From: Anagrus nilaparvatae | Taxonomy: Eukaryota > Arthropoda > Insecta > Hymenoptera > Mymaridae | Reading direction: 5' to 3' | DNA length: 64,000 nucleotides | Assembly (NCBI GenBank): GCA_022575985.1 | Contig: JAKSXM010000014.1 | Coordinates: forward strand, 16,802,001 to 16,866,000 | Part shown: in pieces, positions 1-11,857 of the stretch | Numbering within the stretch: the stretch's first letter is position 1 | Layout of the letters: every line of letters starts with the position of its first letter | The notes under the pieces: model-generated | The model's input: the letters and a program-made list of their open reading frames with translations, nothing else | What the model was told of the DNA's origin: nothing | The model's database searches: none | Program-made: the position numbers and the translations under genes

Positions 1-2266
1 CAGTGTTAGTAAAAGGATATTATTATCTATTATTTTCTAACGGTCGATTATCTGTAATTATAAATGACACAGTGTATACGTTCATATTTGAATCTCATAT
101 GCATTTAAAATCCGTTTATATAAATTTAACGGGTTATGGGTAACCAAGTTAATTTTTAATAGTTATGCGTCTAACAGTTCCAGAAAAAAATAAGCTGGGA
201 CTAAATAATAAGGTTTAATGATATCGCTAACAATAATAATATTTTTACAACGAAAAATAAGAGTCTTGCTGCGAGTTTTTATTCTTAATTCAACAAATTT
301 TTGAAGAACTCGAATAAAAAAAATGAGTAAAAATTAAACAAAACAATATAAAACATATAAATAAGGGTCAAAACTAAAAGGAAAATCCATTAACTTAAAG
401 GTAGTTTCTTTAAATTCCAAATTTAAAAGTAGAATATTTTGATAAAGGAATTCATAAAAATAAGAAATTATGAAAATTTAAATGCTTCAAAACTAAAATG
501 AACTTTTTTACACGTTTACACGAGTGACACGTTTCTTTATGAAAAAAAGATCACGATGATACAGAGCGATAAAACTTATAATAAATATAATATAAACATA
601 TTAAGATTATAATTCCAATTTGACTTTATTTTACTTCATTTTGCAAAAAGGCACAAATAAACATGCAACATAACCGGAAAATTCATTTGTTTAGTATCAA
701 ATTCTTTTAGTTTAGACTTTGACTCAAAAAGAAATTTTCCACAGTGTAGGGAGGGGTAGTTGAAAAAAGCCTTAAATGCAGAGAAGGGAGGTGGTATAAA
801 TAGACTTATAATAATTTCGATATAGGGGCAGAATAATTCGTTCATAGGGGCTTAGAATAATTTAAATTTGGGGACATGGAGCAACTTTAATTTAGAGACT
901 TAAAATAATTCGGGTTTGATCTTTCTACTAAAAGAACTACCTTAAACTATGATATGTAAACCTACACATGGAAGACAGTGTTTTTTCATTAAAAGAAAGG
1001 GAAAAACAAGAATCAATAATTTGTTAATCGGTAAGATTCATGATTTTCTGCTGAAAGCTCAAGTTTATAGAATCTATCTATCGTTCGCACAAATATTTGT
1101 ATTGCAATTGAATATATATTAAAGTTTTGGTCCTATCGGCATATATACAAAGCTATAAAGAAACAAACAGTTCAATGCAACTCACGTATTTACAATATAT
1201 ATGCAAACATTTGTATGATCTCTCTTCCTCACGTTTATCTATATAAGTAGTTGTATTCTTCTAGCCTTTTTTTTTATATTATTATTATTATTATATACAT
1301 GCATATACATTCTCATAATATGCACATTGCACCAAAAAGGTTTATTATTTTTTTTTTTTTTTTTAACTTTTACTCATGCGAATATACAACTAATTGCAGT
1401 CGTATTTAATTAAGCTGCTAGATTGTATCCTTTAACGAGAAAATACATTCTTATATTTTCTATGTGCATGTAACTTACTATTATAATAATACTTTAAGGT
1501 TTTAGTTTACATGCTTTCAACGACACATCTTTTTCTTTTAATATTTCTTTTGATGACCTGCTTACTTAATTTTATGTTAATTATTTTCAGTATTATTATT
1601 ATTATTATTGTTATTAGTGTTGTTGTTGTTATTACATATATAAATAAAATTAATTTTTTTTTTCTTAATTAGATACAGACTTTGATGTAAAATATAAAAC
1701 AAGAGTCAAAGAGTCAAAGAGATTTATAGTTTTTATATTATTTTAATCAATTATTTTTTTTTTTCATCAATGCACTTACAAAAAATTATGAAGAAGGACA
1801 GAAATACGAATTTCCTTAATTAAAAGGCAACTTCTATTTTAATCAAAAAAAATATCTTTAATCCTCAAAATTATTTCCACAGGTACTTTTTTTCTAACCG
1901 AGATTATTATTTTTTATGATTATGTTCCCTTTTCAACTTTTTCCCCTACGTTTATGAAAAATTTTATTTTATAATTTTAAAATATTTACATTTTTATTCA
2001 ATTGCTTAATAATAATAATACTAATAATAATAATTCTTTATTTTTGAAATCACAAAAAATAGTACTCATTTAATATGTTACAAAGTATATATTTATATTA
2101 TATACATTTTATTAATAATTATAAAGTCAATAAAATTTTACATACATAAAATATTAAATTTGAATTTATATAAAAGTAAATATGATTAGATTTTTCAATT
2201 TGGTTAAATAACATTGAAGTCATTATTTATTTTTAAGTCATTCATTTGCATTATACTATTGATCAG
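1..2266. other. AT-rich non-coding stretch with short simple repeats
   Basis: No ORF or splice-bounded exon is recognisable here. The stretch holds A/T homopolymers, ATT and TTG trinucleotide runs (for example near 1595-1635) and one dispersed minisatellite fragment, listed separately. It would lie on the 3' side of the Side exon if that gene continues leftwards, so it is probably intron, which is an inference. Confidence 0.5.
735..910 (+). repeat. Dispersed minisatellite with a cttagaataattt core
   Basis: About four imperfect units of roughly 30-33 bp share a core resembling 'aggggcttagaataattt'. They are preceded by a G-rich lead-in ('gtagggaggggtagttg'). Related copies lie at about 26960-27115 (same orientation) and 54060-54235 (opposite orientation, with the same G/C-rich lead-in next to the array). 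The shared lead-in plus array suggests one dispersed non-autonomous element whose ends I cannot define. The 210-bp minus-strand ORF over this segment is a product of the repeat and is not a gene. Confidence 0.5.
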
Positions 2267-4382
2267 TTATGTCTAGTCTGTAAATGTATTGTTTTATTAA
2301 CTTCTTAAATCGTGAATATGAAGGTAAATCCCCTATACAGGGAGGAATTTTATTCCAATAGTTTGCATATTTAACTTGGAAGTAATGAAGCCCCTAATCT
2401 GCGGTTACAATTATGAGTTCTAAATCTTTTTGGGGACCACGAGAGGGCTTGTCTGATTTCTAAGGTTTGAATAGAGATAATATGAATGGGGGCTCTTTCA
2501 TTCTTACCAGCCTACACATTAATAAAGATGCAAAATAATCATCCAATGCAATTTTCTCCTGTATAGGGTGATATGTTCATGTCTACCTATGCCAAATATG
2601 TATCTGATGCAAGAGTTGACAAGTCTTTGCCTTTGGGTGACTAGTTCTTTAGAGATATCAGAGTATATAAGATTGCAATAATCTAAATGTGGAATGGCAA
2701 GGGCTTCAACTAGTCTTTTACTAAGTGGTTGAGAGGTGCAAGGTCTAATGGTTTTAAGACACTAGAGAACTCTATTTACTTTCTTAGTTACTTGGAGAAT
2801 ACGGGTTTTCCATGAAAGTGTACTGTAAAGTATAACATCGAGACTAGTCACCTCATCAACAAAAGGAACATTATTTCCACAAGAGCTAACCACAATACTC
2901 GGTATATTTAGGTTTTTAAATTGCTTTATAGTGCGAGTGGAACCAAAAACTATTGCTTGAGTCTTTTTGGTATTTAGTGATAGACCATTGGTTTCTGCCA
3001 ATTCGGCCAATATTTTAGCAGACTGTGAGAGATAGAAAATACCATTTAAAATTTCACTAGAAGGGATTTACACATAGATCTGCAAGTCATCAGCATATAA
3101 CAATCTAAAAATACGATTTTCTAACAAGTGGTGTTTAAGATCATTCATATATATATGTAAAAAAGAAGAGGCCCAAGAATAGATCCCTGAGGCATTCCAA
3201 TATTTACATCAATAAAAGAAGATGTTGATTATTTGGTTGATACACATAAAGATCGACCACTGAGATATGACCAAAACCAGTTTAGAGATGATTTTGAAAA
3301 TCCAGCGTCCTTTAATTTTTTAATCAATTTCGATAGAGATATATTGTCAAAGGCCTTCAAGAAGTCAAACTGCAGTAGCAGTGTAGCCTGCTTATTTTTT
3401 TACCCATTTGAATATCGTCTACAAGTTTTATTAATGCTGTTTGGATACTATGGTATTTTCGGAATCCTGTTTGAAAGGGATCCAAAGCCTTTGATTTATT
3501 TAAAAAGCAGATTACCTGATCATGTGCTAGCTTCTCAAGGACCTTTGACAAAAAGCACAGTAATGCTATAGGCCGAAAATTAGTTGTTGATGATGGTACT
3601 GGTACTTTTTTAAAGGATAGAATGCGAGATTTTTTCCAAACAGATGGAAATATACCCTTAATAATGAAACATTGAACAGTTTAGTGAGATGGGAAGCAAT
3701 GCATGGAAATGCTTTCACAATGGCACTGGAGGTATGTCATCTTCCCCTTTAGCCTGTGAGTTAAAATAAGAAACCGCCAGTATAACATCATTTTCGGAGA
3801 CTTTTTTAAAAACGAAACCATCTGGAGGAGCATTGCTTACAATATTTATGGACTCAAGCGGATCTTCATTAGGGGATATTGATATTTTAGAAGAAATGCG
3901 AGTTCAGCTCATCTGGTACGAAACCATGAAGTGCATCGCTAGCTTTGGGGATTAATCGCAGGGACTTTGTTTCCTTCCAGAAGTTTTGTTTTCCACAAGA
4001 GTACTACAAATGCGATTATGCATATAAGCACAGCGGGCTATCTCTGATTTTTCTTCATACGAATTTGCTAAAGCCATAAATTTATTGAGAAGATTGCAAG
4101 ATCCTGTCCTGGTATAACGTCTACTAGTTGCATCTTGTTTTGAGCTGAGTAGTTTTAGTTCAGAGTTTATCCAGAGTTTAATGTCTTTTTAGGAGCAAGT
4201 TTGTGCATAGCATTATGGATGTTCTCAGTTAGTGTAAAGAGCTCTTGTTCAATATTGAAGTTGTGTACAGTAGTTAGAAAAGATGACCAGTCTATATTTC
4301 TTTCAACTATACTAGTAAAGTATAAAGACTTTGTATAATTCTTTGTATACAATGTATTTTCAGATCTTAAAAAGGGAGGCAC
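2267..4382 (-). pseudogene. Decayed non-LTR retrotransposon (jockey/CR1-like), copy 1
   Basis: Read on the minus strand this is the decayed reverse-transcriptase ORF of a non-LTR (LINE) retrotransposon. From 5' to 3' it shows a pre-RT segment (4167-4382, '...NIHNAMHKLAPKKT'), RT blocks ('SKVLEKLAHDQVICFL', 3500-3551, and 'HSIQTALIKLVDDIQ'), the catalytic YADD at 3086-3097, the palm segment 'LSLNTKKTQAIVFGS' (2930-3000), and a C-terminal tail like '..KYANYWNKIPPCIGDLPS' near 2300-2390. Many stops and frameshifts break it, including a stop a few codons after YADD. Its protein is clearly related to the better preserved copy at 58253-59770, so both belong to one family. No endonuclease domain or poly(A) tail is recognised. 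Its 5' edge lies only about 130 bp from the donor of the Side exon at 4511-4707, so it sits in that intron. Confidence 0.85.
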
Positions 4383-4510
4383 AATCCTACGAAACGTAGA
4401 TATAAATGAATGAAAAAATTTATTGATTCTAAAAAGATCTTTATCTTTTATTTATAATAATTTCCTTAAAAAATCGAATAAGAATTAAAAATGTGAAAAA
4501 TAAAACTTAC

Positions 4511-4707
4511 TTATAACAGTAAGATTATAGGTAATCATCCTGGCTTGACTTTGACTAAAATGTACTCTACATCGATAAATTGCAGCTTCGAGCCTTTTAA
4601 TATCATCTATTACTAATGCAGCTGATTCGCTAAAATTTGAACGAAAATATGAACGATTGCCGAAGTGATCACTATTATGCTTTGGCTTTTTTTCTCGAAA
4701 ATCCACT
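4511..4707 (-). CDS. Internal exon of a Sidestep-family Ig gene
   Basis: A 197-nt exon encoding 65 complete residues plus split codons at both ends. On the minus strand it follows an acceptor 'tttaatgtttcag' and ends at a consensus GTAAGT donor (4510-4505). The peptide runs from VDFREKK through 'FGNRSYFR' and 'YRCRVHF' to 'NLTVI'. This is the pattern of the second half of the first Ig V-set domain in Sidestep proteins, cell-surface ligands of Beaten-path receptors in motor-axon guidance and neuron wiring. The Cys in YRCRV is the second disulphide cysteine. The usual D-x-G-x-Y-x-C motif reads E-A-A-I-Y-R-C, a divergence. The exon enters and leaves mid-codon (one base at each end). The exon with the first Cys and the Trp, and the second Ig domain, are not recognised in this window, so the neighbouring introns are large. 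Which of the several Side paralogues it is cannot be told. Confidence 0.8.
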
Positions 4708-7700
4708 CTGAAACATTAAAGCAAAAGTCATAATTAAATTTATTTCATTAAAAATTTTTTTAAAATTATTTTTCTAAAGTAAATTTGAATTTTTTTTCTT
4801 CTTTGAACCAAAAATGTATTTAGCTTTGTTAAATTCTCTTTATTTCCATTGAAAAGGTTAAAATTACATGTTAGATATTGTTTACAAAGGCTTTTAGTTT
4901 TAAATGCTCTGATATACCTTTTATGTCAAACCAAAAAGGAGGATCGCTTATATGAAATATTATTTATGTAAAGATTTGCCTTAGGTTAATAAGTAGTAAT
5001 ATTAAATTTTGTGCATTATTATAATTAAATCAAAGGAACTCTCAGAATAAGGTATTTAATTTTATATTAACAAAATTAATTATTATTTTAACACGATATC
5101 ATTAAAAATCAAAGCTGGACAAACTGGCGTGCTCTTATAGTCATTTTCAATAAAACTGATCAAAAAACTGTTGCAAAATATCCGTGTCACGGAAGGATTT
5201 AACACTGAACCGTTCAAAAAACTAGTCATAAACGGAAAACTTTTGAACGGAATCGTTTTCAAAGAATAAGTGGAACGGAATTTTGAAAGACTGATCTGCT
5301 TAAATTTTTTTTTTGAAAATGGAAAATTTTTAAAATTCTCCGATTTCCATGATCCGTTTCAAAATATTTAAAACAGGCTTACCCGATTTTGCAAATCATA
5401 ATTTGTTCTCATTTTCATTTTATTTTATTTTTTAAATTCCTTAGGGTTTAAATGTTATTCTTGTACCAACTATAAAATTTCATTGTCTAATGATTAAAAG
5501 TATAATTATTTCTTATGCTCATTAACTTTGCTAAAATCGTCGCTTAAGCCCAGCTCTGTTAAAAACATTAGCTTAGATTCATGAAAAAGAAACTTACATC
5601 TGCGGAATCGACTAGTTTTTAAACTAATAATTTTTTTTAATGCTCCATTATTATACTCTGGAACATCCAATAAAATAATATTTTTAAGTATATTTAAATA
5701 GTTGTACCTGATATTTTTGGATTAAAAAAAATAAAATTTTATCAAATGGGTCAAGAAAAATTCCACGTAAGTTAAAAAAAAAAAAAAAAAAAAATATTTA
5801 CATTTATTTTAAAAAATAAATAAATTTATAAAAATAAATTTATTTATATTTATTTTAAAAATAACTAATAATTCAAAAATATTTACATAAATTTTATTTA
5901 TGATTATGATATTGTTAATAATTTAACTTGAAAAAATTATATATCGATAGTAACGTCAAAACTGTGGTATTCTACAGTTAAATTTTCAAAATGCAGTGTT
6001 TATGATGCGTAAGAAAAATTTAGATGCATTAGAATATTAAATTTTAAAATAATGCTATCGTAAATTGAAATATACAGAAGCGAATATTTTTTTGCTTAAT
6101 TTAAATTTTTTTCTGAAAATAGAGTAAAATTTATGCTACTATAAGAGAGTATGCATAATGCAAATATTTAAAAGGTCTGTACAGTGTAAAAAATTACTTT
6201 AGTATAAGTAAAAGTTGCACACATTATTGCTTTATTTAATAATACGCATGAATGATTTTCCCCATAAACTTACAAGCTATTTTTTTATTCTCCCTTATTA
6301 ATTTATTAATGTAAATTTTTTTTAATAAATAATTTTTTTTGACCTTAAAGAAAATTCTAAAATAGCCTTAGTTCTTTGAGTTATATCTAAAAATATATAT
6401 ATACATATATGAACTTAGATACTACTTATGAGTTTACTCTGCTGTAAAACCACTTTTCAAAGATTACCTTCTTTGGTTAAAACATTTTGCTAAAAACTTC
6501 TCGTAAAAATTAATCACTTTTTCAAGCGGTCTATAACTCATTTGCCTTGCAACTATGACTAATAAGTATGTAAATTTTTTTTAAAGCCTACTCCTTTTTT
6601 AAAACTTTACTCTAGTAGTTTTTTATTGTTATTTTTTCTTTGTGAAGAAGAACTTTAATAATTTATACTATTAAAACGTAATGAATAATTTTCTTTCTCC
6701 ATTAATCAGAAATAATTTTACTATTGTACACTGTAAAAATATATTTCTTAAATTCTTTAATTTTTAATTTATATTTTTCAGCTTTTAGAACCTCGGGAAA
6801 TTATTGAACATTTGTCAGTATTTTATATGATAAAATGATACCATTTCAAATGTCAAATATAAAATATTAAATTAAATAATTTGAAAAATGTACAAAAGCA
6901 TTAAAAAATAATCCATCGTAAAAAAACGCTGAAACCCTTAATTGGCGGAATATTTTGTAAAATTAAAAAAAGATCAATAGAATTTTTTGTTCATTTTTAC
7001 TAAATTTATTTAACTATAAAAATTTTTTATGGATTGGACAATCTTTGCAGAAATGAGAATAGAAATTTTTTAGCACACCCTTTTTGAGTATTTGCAGGTC
7101 GACAATACCAAGAAATTCAGAGTTATGAACTAATTTCTATTTTTATAAAGTTACATCATTACTTTAAAAAAATAAGCAATTTTCGCAAAAATCAATGATT
7201 TCAAAAAATTGACAGAAACTTAACTTGCGAAAAAAAATTAATTCTACAATTAAAAATGCAAATTTAATAAAAAATAATTAAAGTTATTAATTTAATTATA
7301 GTAATATCATATCCAAGGGAAAATTAGTCCATAATGCTGTACTTAAAATTATTTTTACGAATTGTCAATCTTCGAATATTATGAAACAAAGACTCAAACT
7401 GACGTGAAAAAAAATTCTATACGCATTTGTGCAAAAAGTGCCAAACGTTATTTTTGGTTAAAAAACTCATTTAAAGTGCACTTAAAATTCAAATACATTT
7501 TACCTTTACGCAAAACCAAAATATATTCATCCGCTTAAAAAAGAAAAAAAATTGGTCAAAAGAATTAAAAAAAAGGTCTTTTAATTTTTCATAAATTTTA
7601 TTCATAAAAAATTATAAATTTGTCTTAACATGTATTTTTTATGCAAAAATTTTTTTTACCAAGGTTTATATTTTATATTAAGGTTTTGTCTGTATATAAT

Positions 7701-8526
7701 TTAACATTGTTATGCAGATGCATAACATCAAGCATTGTTATCAAAATCCGTAGTAGTAGTGTATATAAATATATAGTCAGGCTTTGTAAATTTACCCTAC
7801 AGCTTAATAAACTGTGTTTTTGTTTTATTTTTAAAATCTTTTCATGTTATGTACATAATTTTTTCTTTTTTTTTTTTTTTTTTTTTTTTTTTCATACGAA
7901 TCGTTGGATAAATATACGTAGGTATATTAAGTTCACTTTTTCTTGGATTTCTCTTATTATCAGCTTTAAGATTTTTTGGTGAGCCAGCATATCTTACATA
8001 AGCATAAAAAGTATATAGACATTGCCACGCCTATTTTGATTATATATGTACACACACATACACACACATGTATATGATTCAAGCCGCCTTATCTCCTTAT
8101 CCAGTTGAATTACTGCATGGCACGTCCGCCTTCGAGCCTTTGGAGTATACATAAGAGGTGTTTGGACATTGTCCAGTTTATACTATTTTACTTTCTGCAA
8201 TGAAATATTCTTTCAAACTTAATATTTCCAATGAAAAAAATTCAATTTATTTTTATTTGTTTAAACAAAATCTTAAATACAAAATTTATGATAATTAGAC
8301 TTACATAGTTTTATATTTATACATTGTTGACTTAATGTAATCTATTTAAGCTCATGTAATTCGAAAACAATTGCTAATTGAATATGCAATAGTATAATTT
8401 CTGCATACTCTTATTTTGTATTTTCAAGTATTATAATTATATTAATCTATTTATTCATTATGTATGTAAAGTAGTCTGTACTTTTTTTCAAAATCCTTTA
8501 ATTAATAGCAGTTTTATAACAGAAAA
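4708..8526. other. AT-rich non-coding stretch, probably upstream intron of the Side gene
   Basis: No coding exon is recognised. Notable content: a 10-bp-stem inverted repeat with arms ccgttcaaaa / ttttgaacgg (about 5211-5251), poly(A) at 5773-5793, poly(T) of about 30 at 7863-7892, and a compositionally unusual GC-richer island at about 8070-8165 listed separately. The minus-strand gene whose exon is at 4511-4707 should have its upstream exons on this side. I could not find a Ig half-domain with the expected Cys/Trp. Confidence 0.5.
8070..8165. other. GC-richer complex island inside AT-rich DNA
   Basis: About 95 bp here ('gattcaagccgccttatctc', 'catggcacgtccgccttcga') has markedly higher G+C and no simple repeats. 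One minus-strand frame is open through it and ends in '..LDKEIRRLES', and one plus-strand frame is open for about 24 codons, but neither has convincing splice sites and neither product is recognised. It may be a conserved non-coding element, a small exon or a non-coding RNA segment; the sequence alone does not decide. Confidence 0.3.
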
Positions 8527-8859
8527 ATGAGTAGACATTTTTTAAACCTTTTTTTTAAACCGTCAGTTGTGCCTTTGTCAGAAATACGGGCTTTGGGGCC
8601 GCTGAGCAGTAAAAGAAAATTTTTTAATTCCAATAAATTTTCTGGAAAGTTATTTATCGTGTATGGAGTTTTGATTGCATATCGAATCAAAGCATTCTTA
8701 GGGTGCATGCACAAGTTGTTTGAGAAAATTTATAGAAAATATTTTAATGAAACTGCGCTTTTACTCTACAGGATGTGCAATATATTTATAAACAATTCGA
8801 GGTTCGTTAACGAAATCGTTGAATATTCTTGGTACGAAGTATGCAAAATGCGGAGATAA
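8527..8859 (+). CDS. Unrecognised 110-codon ORF, possibly a TE relic
   Basis: An uninterrupted ATG-to-TAA ORF of 110 codons, unusual for DNA this A+T-rich. The product is basic and hydrophobic (for example 'KRKFFNSNKF', 'RVCK..MRR'-like tail), with no signal peptide, zinc finger or catalytic motif that I know. Both minus-strand frames across the same DNA also show open, protein-like pieces ('FAYFVPRIFNDFVNEPRIVY' in one frame, 'MHPKNALIRYAIKTPYTIN' in another). An equally good reading is therefore a frameshifted minus-strand transposase or retroelement relic. No promoter or poly(A) signal is evident. I do not assign a function. Confidence 0.25.
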   Translation: MSRHFLNLFFKPSVVPLSEIRALGPLSSKRKFFNSNKFSGKLFIVYGVLIAYRIKAFLGCMHKLFEKIYRKYFNETALLLYRMCNIFINNSRFVNEIVEYSWYEVCKMRR

Positions 8860-10151
8860 ACGGGCCGGGCATTTAGTAATGTGATTTTGATAATCTAAAG
8901 TTTGGTATTCTCATTAATGAGTTAACGTTTATCTGTATACCACGAATTTCAGTGCTTTTGTGTAGTTTAATAATATGATTGCCATGAAAAACTAAAGAAG
9001 GTATTATTATACAAGTGTTCGTAGTATAATTTTATAAATTTAGCATTAACAGTTTAAAAAGGGTAAAGATTTCTTTTATACAGTAATGTTTAAATTTAGT
9101 TATATTATTTTCTGTATAATCCACTATTCTAAAAACTACTTTGGTCAATGATAACGTTTTTGAGCTCTGTATTACTGATATACGAAATAATATTATTGCG
9201 AGGGATTATTTTAAGGAGTATAAAACTCTTTAGTACTGGATTGTTCTAACATTTAAATGCTAATAATAATAATGATAAGACTATTTTTTTATTCCCTTTT
9301 TTTTACAATTAGAGTTAACATAATAACATTTATGAACTAATTCTCTAGGGTTTTAAGCATCATTACTGTTACTTAGGATTAGGAAAAGTTTTTATAACTC
9401 AGGTATAAAATAAAACACCGAAAATAATCATCAATTATTTATTTATTCATCTAATTAAATTAGCTAATGTTTATCAATTTGCAGCCTGGAAAATATGCCG
9501 GAGAGTAATTAGAAAAATAGTAAAATTACTTACCGAGAAAAGAATAAATATGAATTATTTTTCTTTAAAATTATAAAAAAGATAATGATTAGGTTGAAAA
9601 TATAAAAAATGTCTAGAACAAGTAAACGATATTGCATAAGGGAAAAAAAATATTGAAAAGATAAGTATATAGCTAGTATACACATGAATTTTAAACACTA
9701 TTTCAATTATAATACATACATACATACATATATAGAATTTTATAATAATAGCAATAATTTTCTTTATTACAAAAACGGTGTTTTTCTTTCTTTTGACTTC
9801 TTTTATCGATGGCTAGTATATTAACTCTAATAATAAATTATATAATGTGTACTTGTACATGTGCTTATTATTAAAAAAAAAAAGGGAAGTTAAGTTAAGT
9901 TAAAAAATAATAAGTATTTTCTTGAAATACCGTTTTACATACAATGCATAACAATAAAAAATAGTTATTAATATCAAAACTTACTACGTAATCTGTTTTT
10001 AAAATAGTCGAACTTACGATACACTTGTTCATAGCATGTTACATTTTTTTATTTTGGAGAATTTAGTAAACAGTTTTCTATGTTATCAGCATGTTACTAT
10101 TATGCTGAAAGCAATGAATTTTTAAAATATAAAATAATTTTCTATCCTCCC
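8860..10151. other. AT-rich non-coding stretch
   Basis: No gene, RNA or defined element was recognised. It contains only short AT-rich simple repeats, such as CATA runs near 9714-9735 and a gttaa duplication near 9890. Confidence 0.5.
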
Positions 10152-10319
10152 GGGCGTAAAACTCGTGCGTAAAGAATTTTCTGCACTCGTTTTACGCCTA
10201 GGTAGGCAAAGAATATTGTAAGCACCATGGGTGAATTAATTTAGGCACTAGCGTGAACACAACCGGCTTCGCCGAGCACTCGTGCTAGTGCTCACGATAG
10301 TGCCAAAATTTTTACGCCC
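10152..10319. mobile_element. Small MITE with GGGCGTAAAA inverted ends and internal hairpin
   Basis: The segment begins GGGCGTAAAA and ends TTTTTACGCCC, a terminal inverted repeat of about 10 bp. Inside lies a GC-rich hairpin with arms near 10243-10257 ('ggcactagcgtgaac') and 10290-10304 ('gctcacgatagtgcc'), and a second gcgtaaa-type inverted repeat (around 10152-10195). Its base composition contrasts sharply with the surroundings. No ORF is present, so it is a non-autonomous DNA-transposon derivative of unknown superfamily. A target duplication could not be identified. Confidence 0.6.
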
Positions 10320-10749
10320 TTGATACTTAATATACTATAATTTACTAATTAACAGATAATTAATAACAAATTACTTTATTAGTTTTTTATTCACTGTGCT
10401 TAAAATTCACTTTTACGTACTGCTACAGAATCAATATAGTATATTTACGGCTCACATCTAAATAGTAAAGATTGGCCCAAATCGCACATAAATTACCTTT
10501 CGAGGTGAAACTAAGGATGTTAACCTGTGATTTAAAGCATTCTTTATTTATGGACAAGGGCCATATAAAATTTTTCTGCGTCTGTAGCTAGAAAAAACGT
10601 CTTTGCCGAACGCGCAAAGTTCAGGAAATACGCGCTTTCGAGTCGCAGACCAAAAAAAAACATTTGTAAGACCGAAAACCTTATCGTGAGCACTACGTAA
10701 AAGGCTCAAGTTAGGCTTTTAACTTTCACGCAATTGTTTCATAAATGAA

Positions 10750-10777
10750 TCACGGTAGAGCTACTTTAGCTGAATAT
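10750..10777 (+). repeat. Truncated end of the ACGGTAGAGCTGCTTT MITE family
   Basis: The sequence 'cacggtagagctactttagc' followed by 'tgaatattta' matches, with a few differences, the inverted end of the intact palindromic MITE at 63724-63836. The DNA after it repeats 'aacaattggttgaa' as in that element's interior. No matching right end is present, so this is a decayed copy. Confidence 0.5.
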
Positions 10778-10914
10778 TTAAACAATTGGTTGAATAATAA
10801 AACAATTGGTTGAAAATTCAACAAAAAAGTGTTAAATTCAGTACCCAAAAATAGTAACCAAAACCAAAATGCTAATGTTCTTTACTTTCTACCATTTGGT
10901 GAATAACACTAAAC

Positions 10915-11857
10915 TATAACCTACTATTTTTTTATAATTATATTCAAAAAATTATTTGTCTTTACGAATTTTTTTCGCTAAAAGGGTTAAATAACAATTA
11001 AAAAAGGAAAAACACACAAAATTGCTATTGTGATACTTTGTTTTTTTGTTATTGACAAATAAAAAATATTATTCTATTCCATTCTATGTTTGTTAACTTA
11101 AATTTTTATTAAAATTTAAAAATCAATGCAGTGAAAAATTTTTATTAAAAAGTATTTACCAAGAAAAATTTATTTTATTTTATTTTGCTTTATTTTTGTA
11201 TTATGTAATTGAAAAACAAAAAAAAAAAAAACGATTGGGTAAATAGAAATTTATTTATTCAAAATTATATTTCAAAATTTACAATTAAAAATGACAACAG
11301 TTACCTTGTTAGCATATGATTAGCATTAAAAAAAAAAGTTAGAGATGTTTATTTCTTAAAAAAATATGACAGGTTGAATATTGTTAATTTTTTGGGTCAA
11401 TAAATGACAGATTTCTCAGACCTAAGTCTTGTTTAGACAACTTGGATTATGAAACTTGGAAAATGAATGTTGTCATGAAGTTGCCTTCTTAAATTACCCT
11501 AAAAAGAATTGATTAAGAATTATAAAATATTGAATAAATAAATTTCTTTTTACCCAGAAGTTTTTATTTTTTCAATTACGTGATAAAAAATAAAGCAAAA
11601 TAAAATAAAATTTTCTTGGTAAATACTTTTTAATAAAAATTTTTCGCTGAATTGATTTTTAAATTTTAATAAGAATTTTAGTTAACAAACATAAAATGGA
11701 ATATAATATTTTTTATCTGTCATTAAAAAAATACAAAGTATAGCAGTAACAATTTTGTGTGTTTTTTCATTTTTAAATTGTTATTTAACCCTTTCAGCCA
11801 AAAAAATTCGTTAAGACAAATAATTTTTTGAATATTATAAAAAAATAGTAGGTTATA
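10915..11857. mobile_element. 943-bp fold-back element with about 330-bp inverted arms
   Basis: The segment starts TATAACCTACTATTTTTTTA and ends with its reverse complement. The left arm (10915 to about 11268) and right arm (about 11530 to 11857) match almost base for base with a few substitutions and small indels, for example both carry 'gggttaaataacaatt', 'tatgtttgttaact' and 'aagtatttaccaagaaaa' in opposite orientation. A spacer of about 260 bp separates them and carries no recognised gene. A possible TA duplication flanks the ends. It is a non-autonomous fold-back DNA transposon derivative; the autonomous partner is unknown. The ORF called on the minus strand here lies inside an arm and is spurious. 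Confidence 0.75.

Noticed and set aside
3233..3571. 112-codon plus-strand ORF
   Set aside because: It is antisense to the reverse-transcriptase relic of non-LTR copy 1.
6178..6745. Possible MITE between tacagtgtaaaaa and tacactgtaaaaa
   Set aside because: The two motifs are not inverted copies of each other (GTG versus CTG), so they do not form terminal inverted repeats.
7641..7982. 113-codon plus-strand ORF
   Set aside because: Low-complexity Phe/Ile/Cys translation of AT-rich DNA with a poly(T) tract; no domain or splice support.
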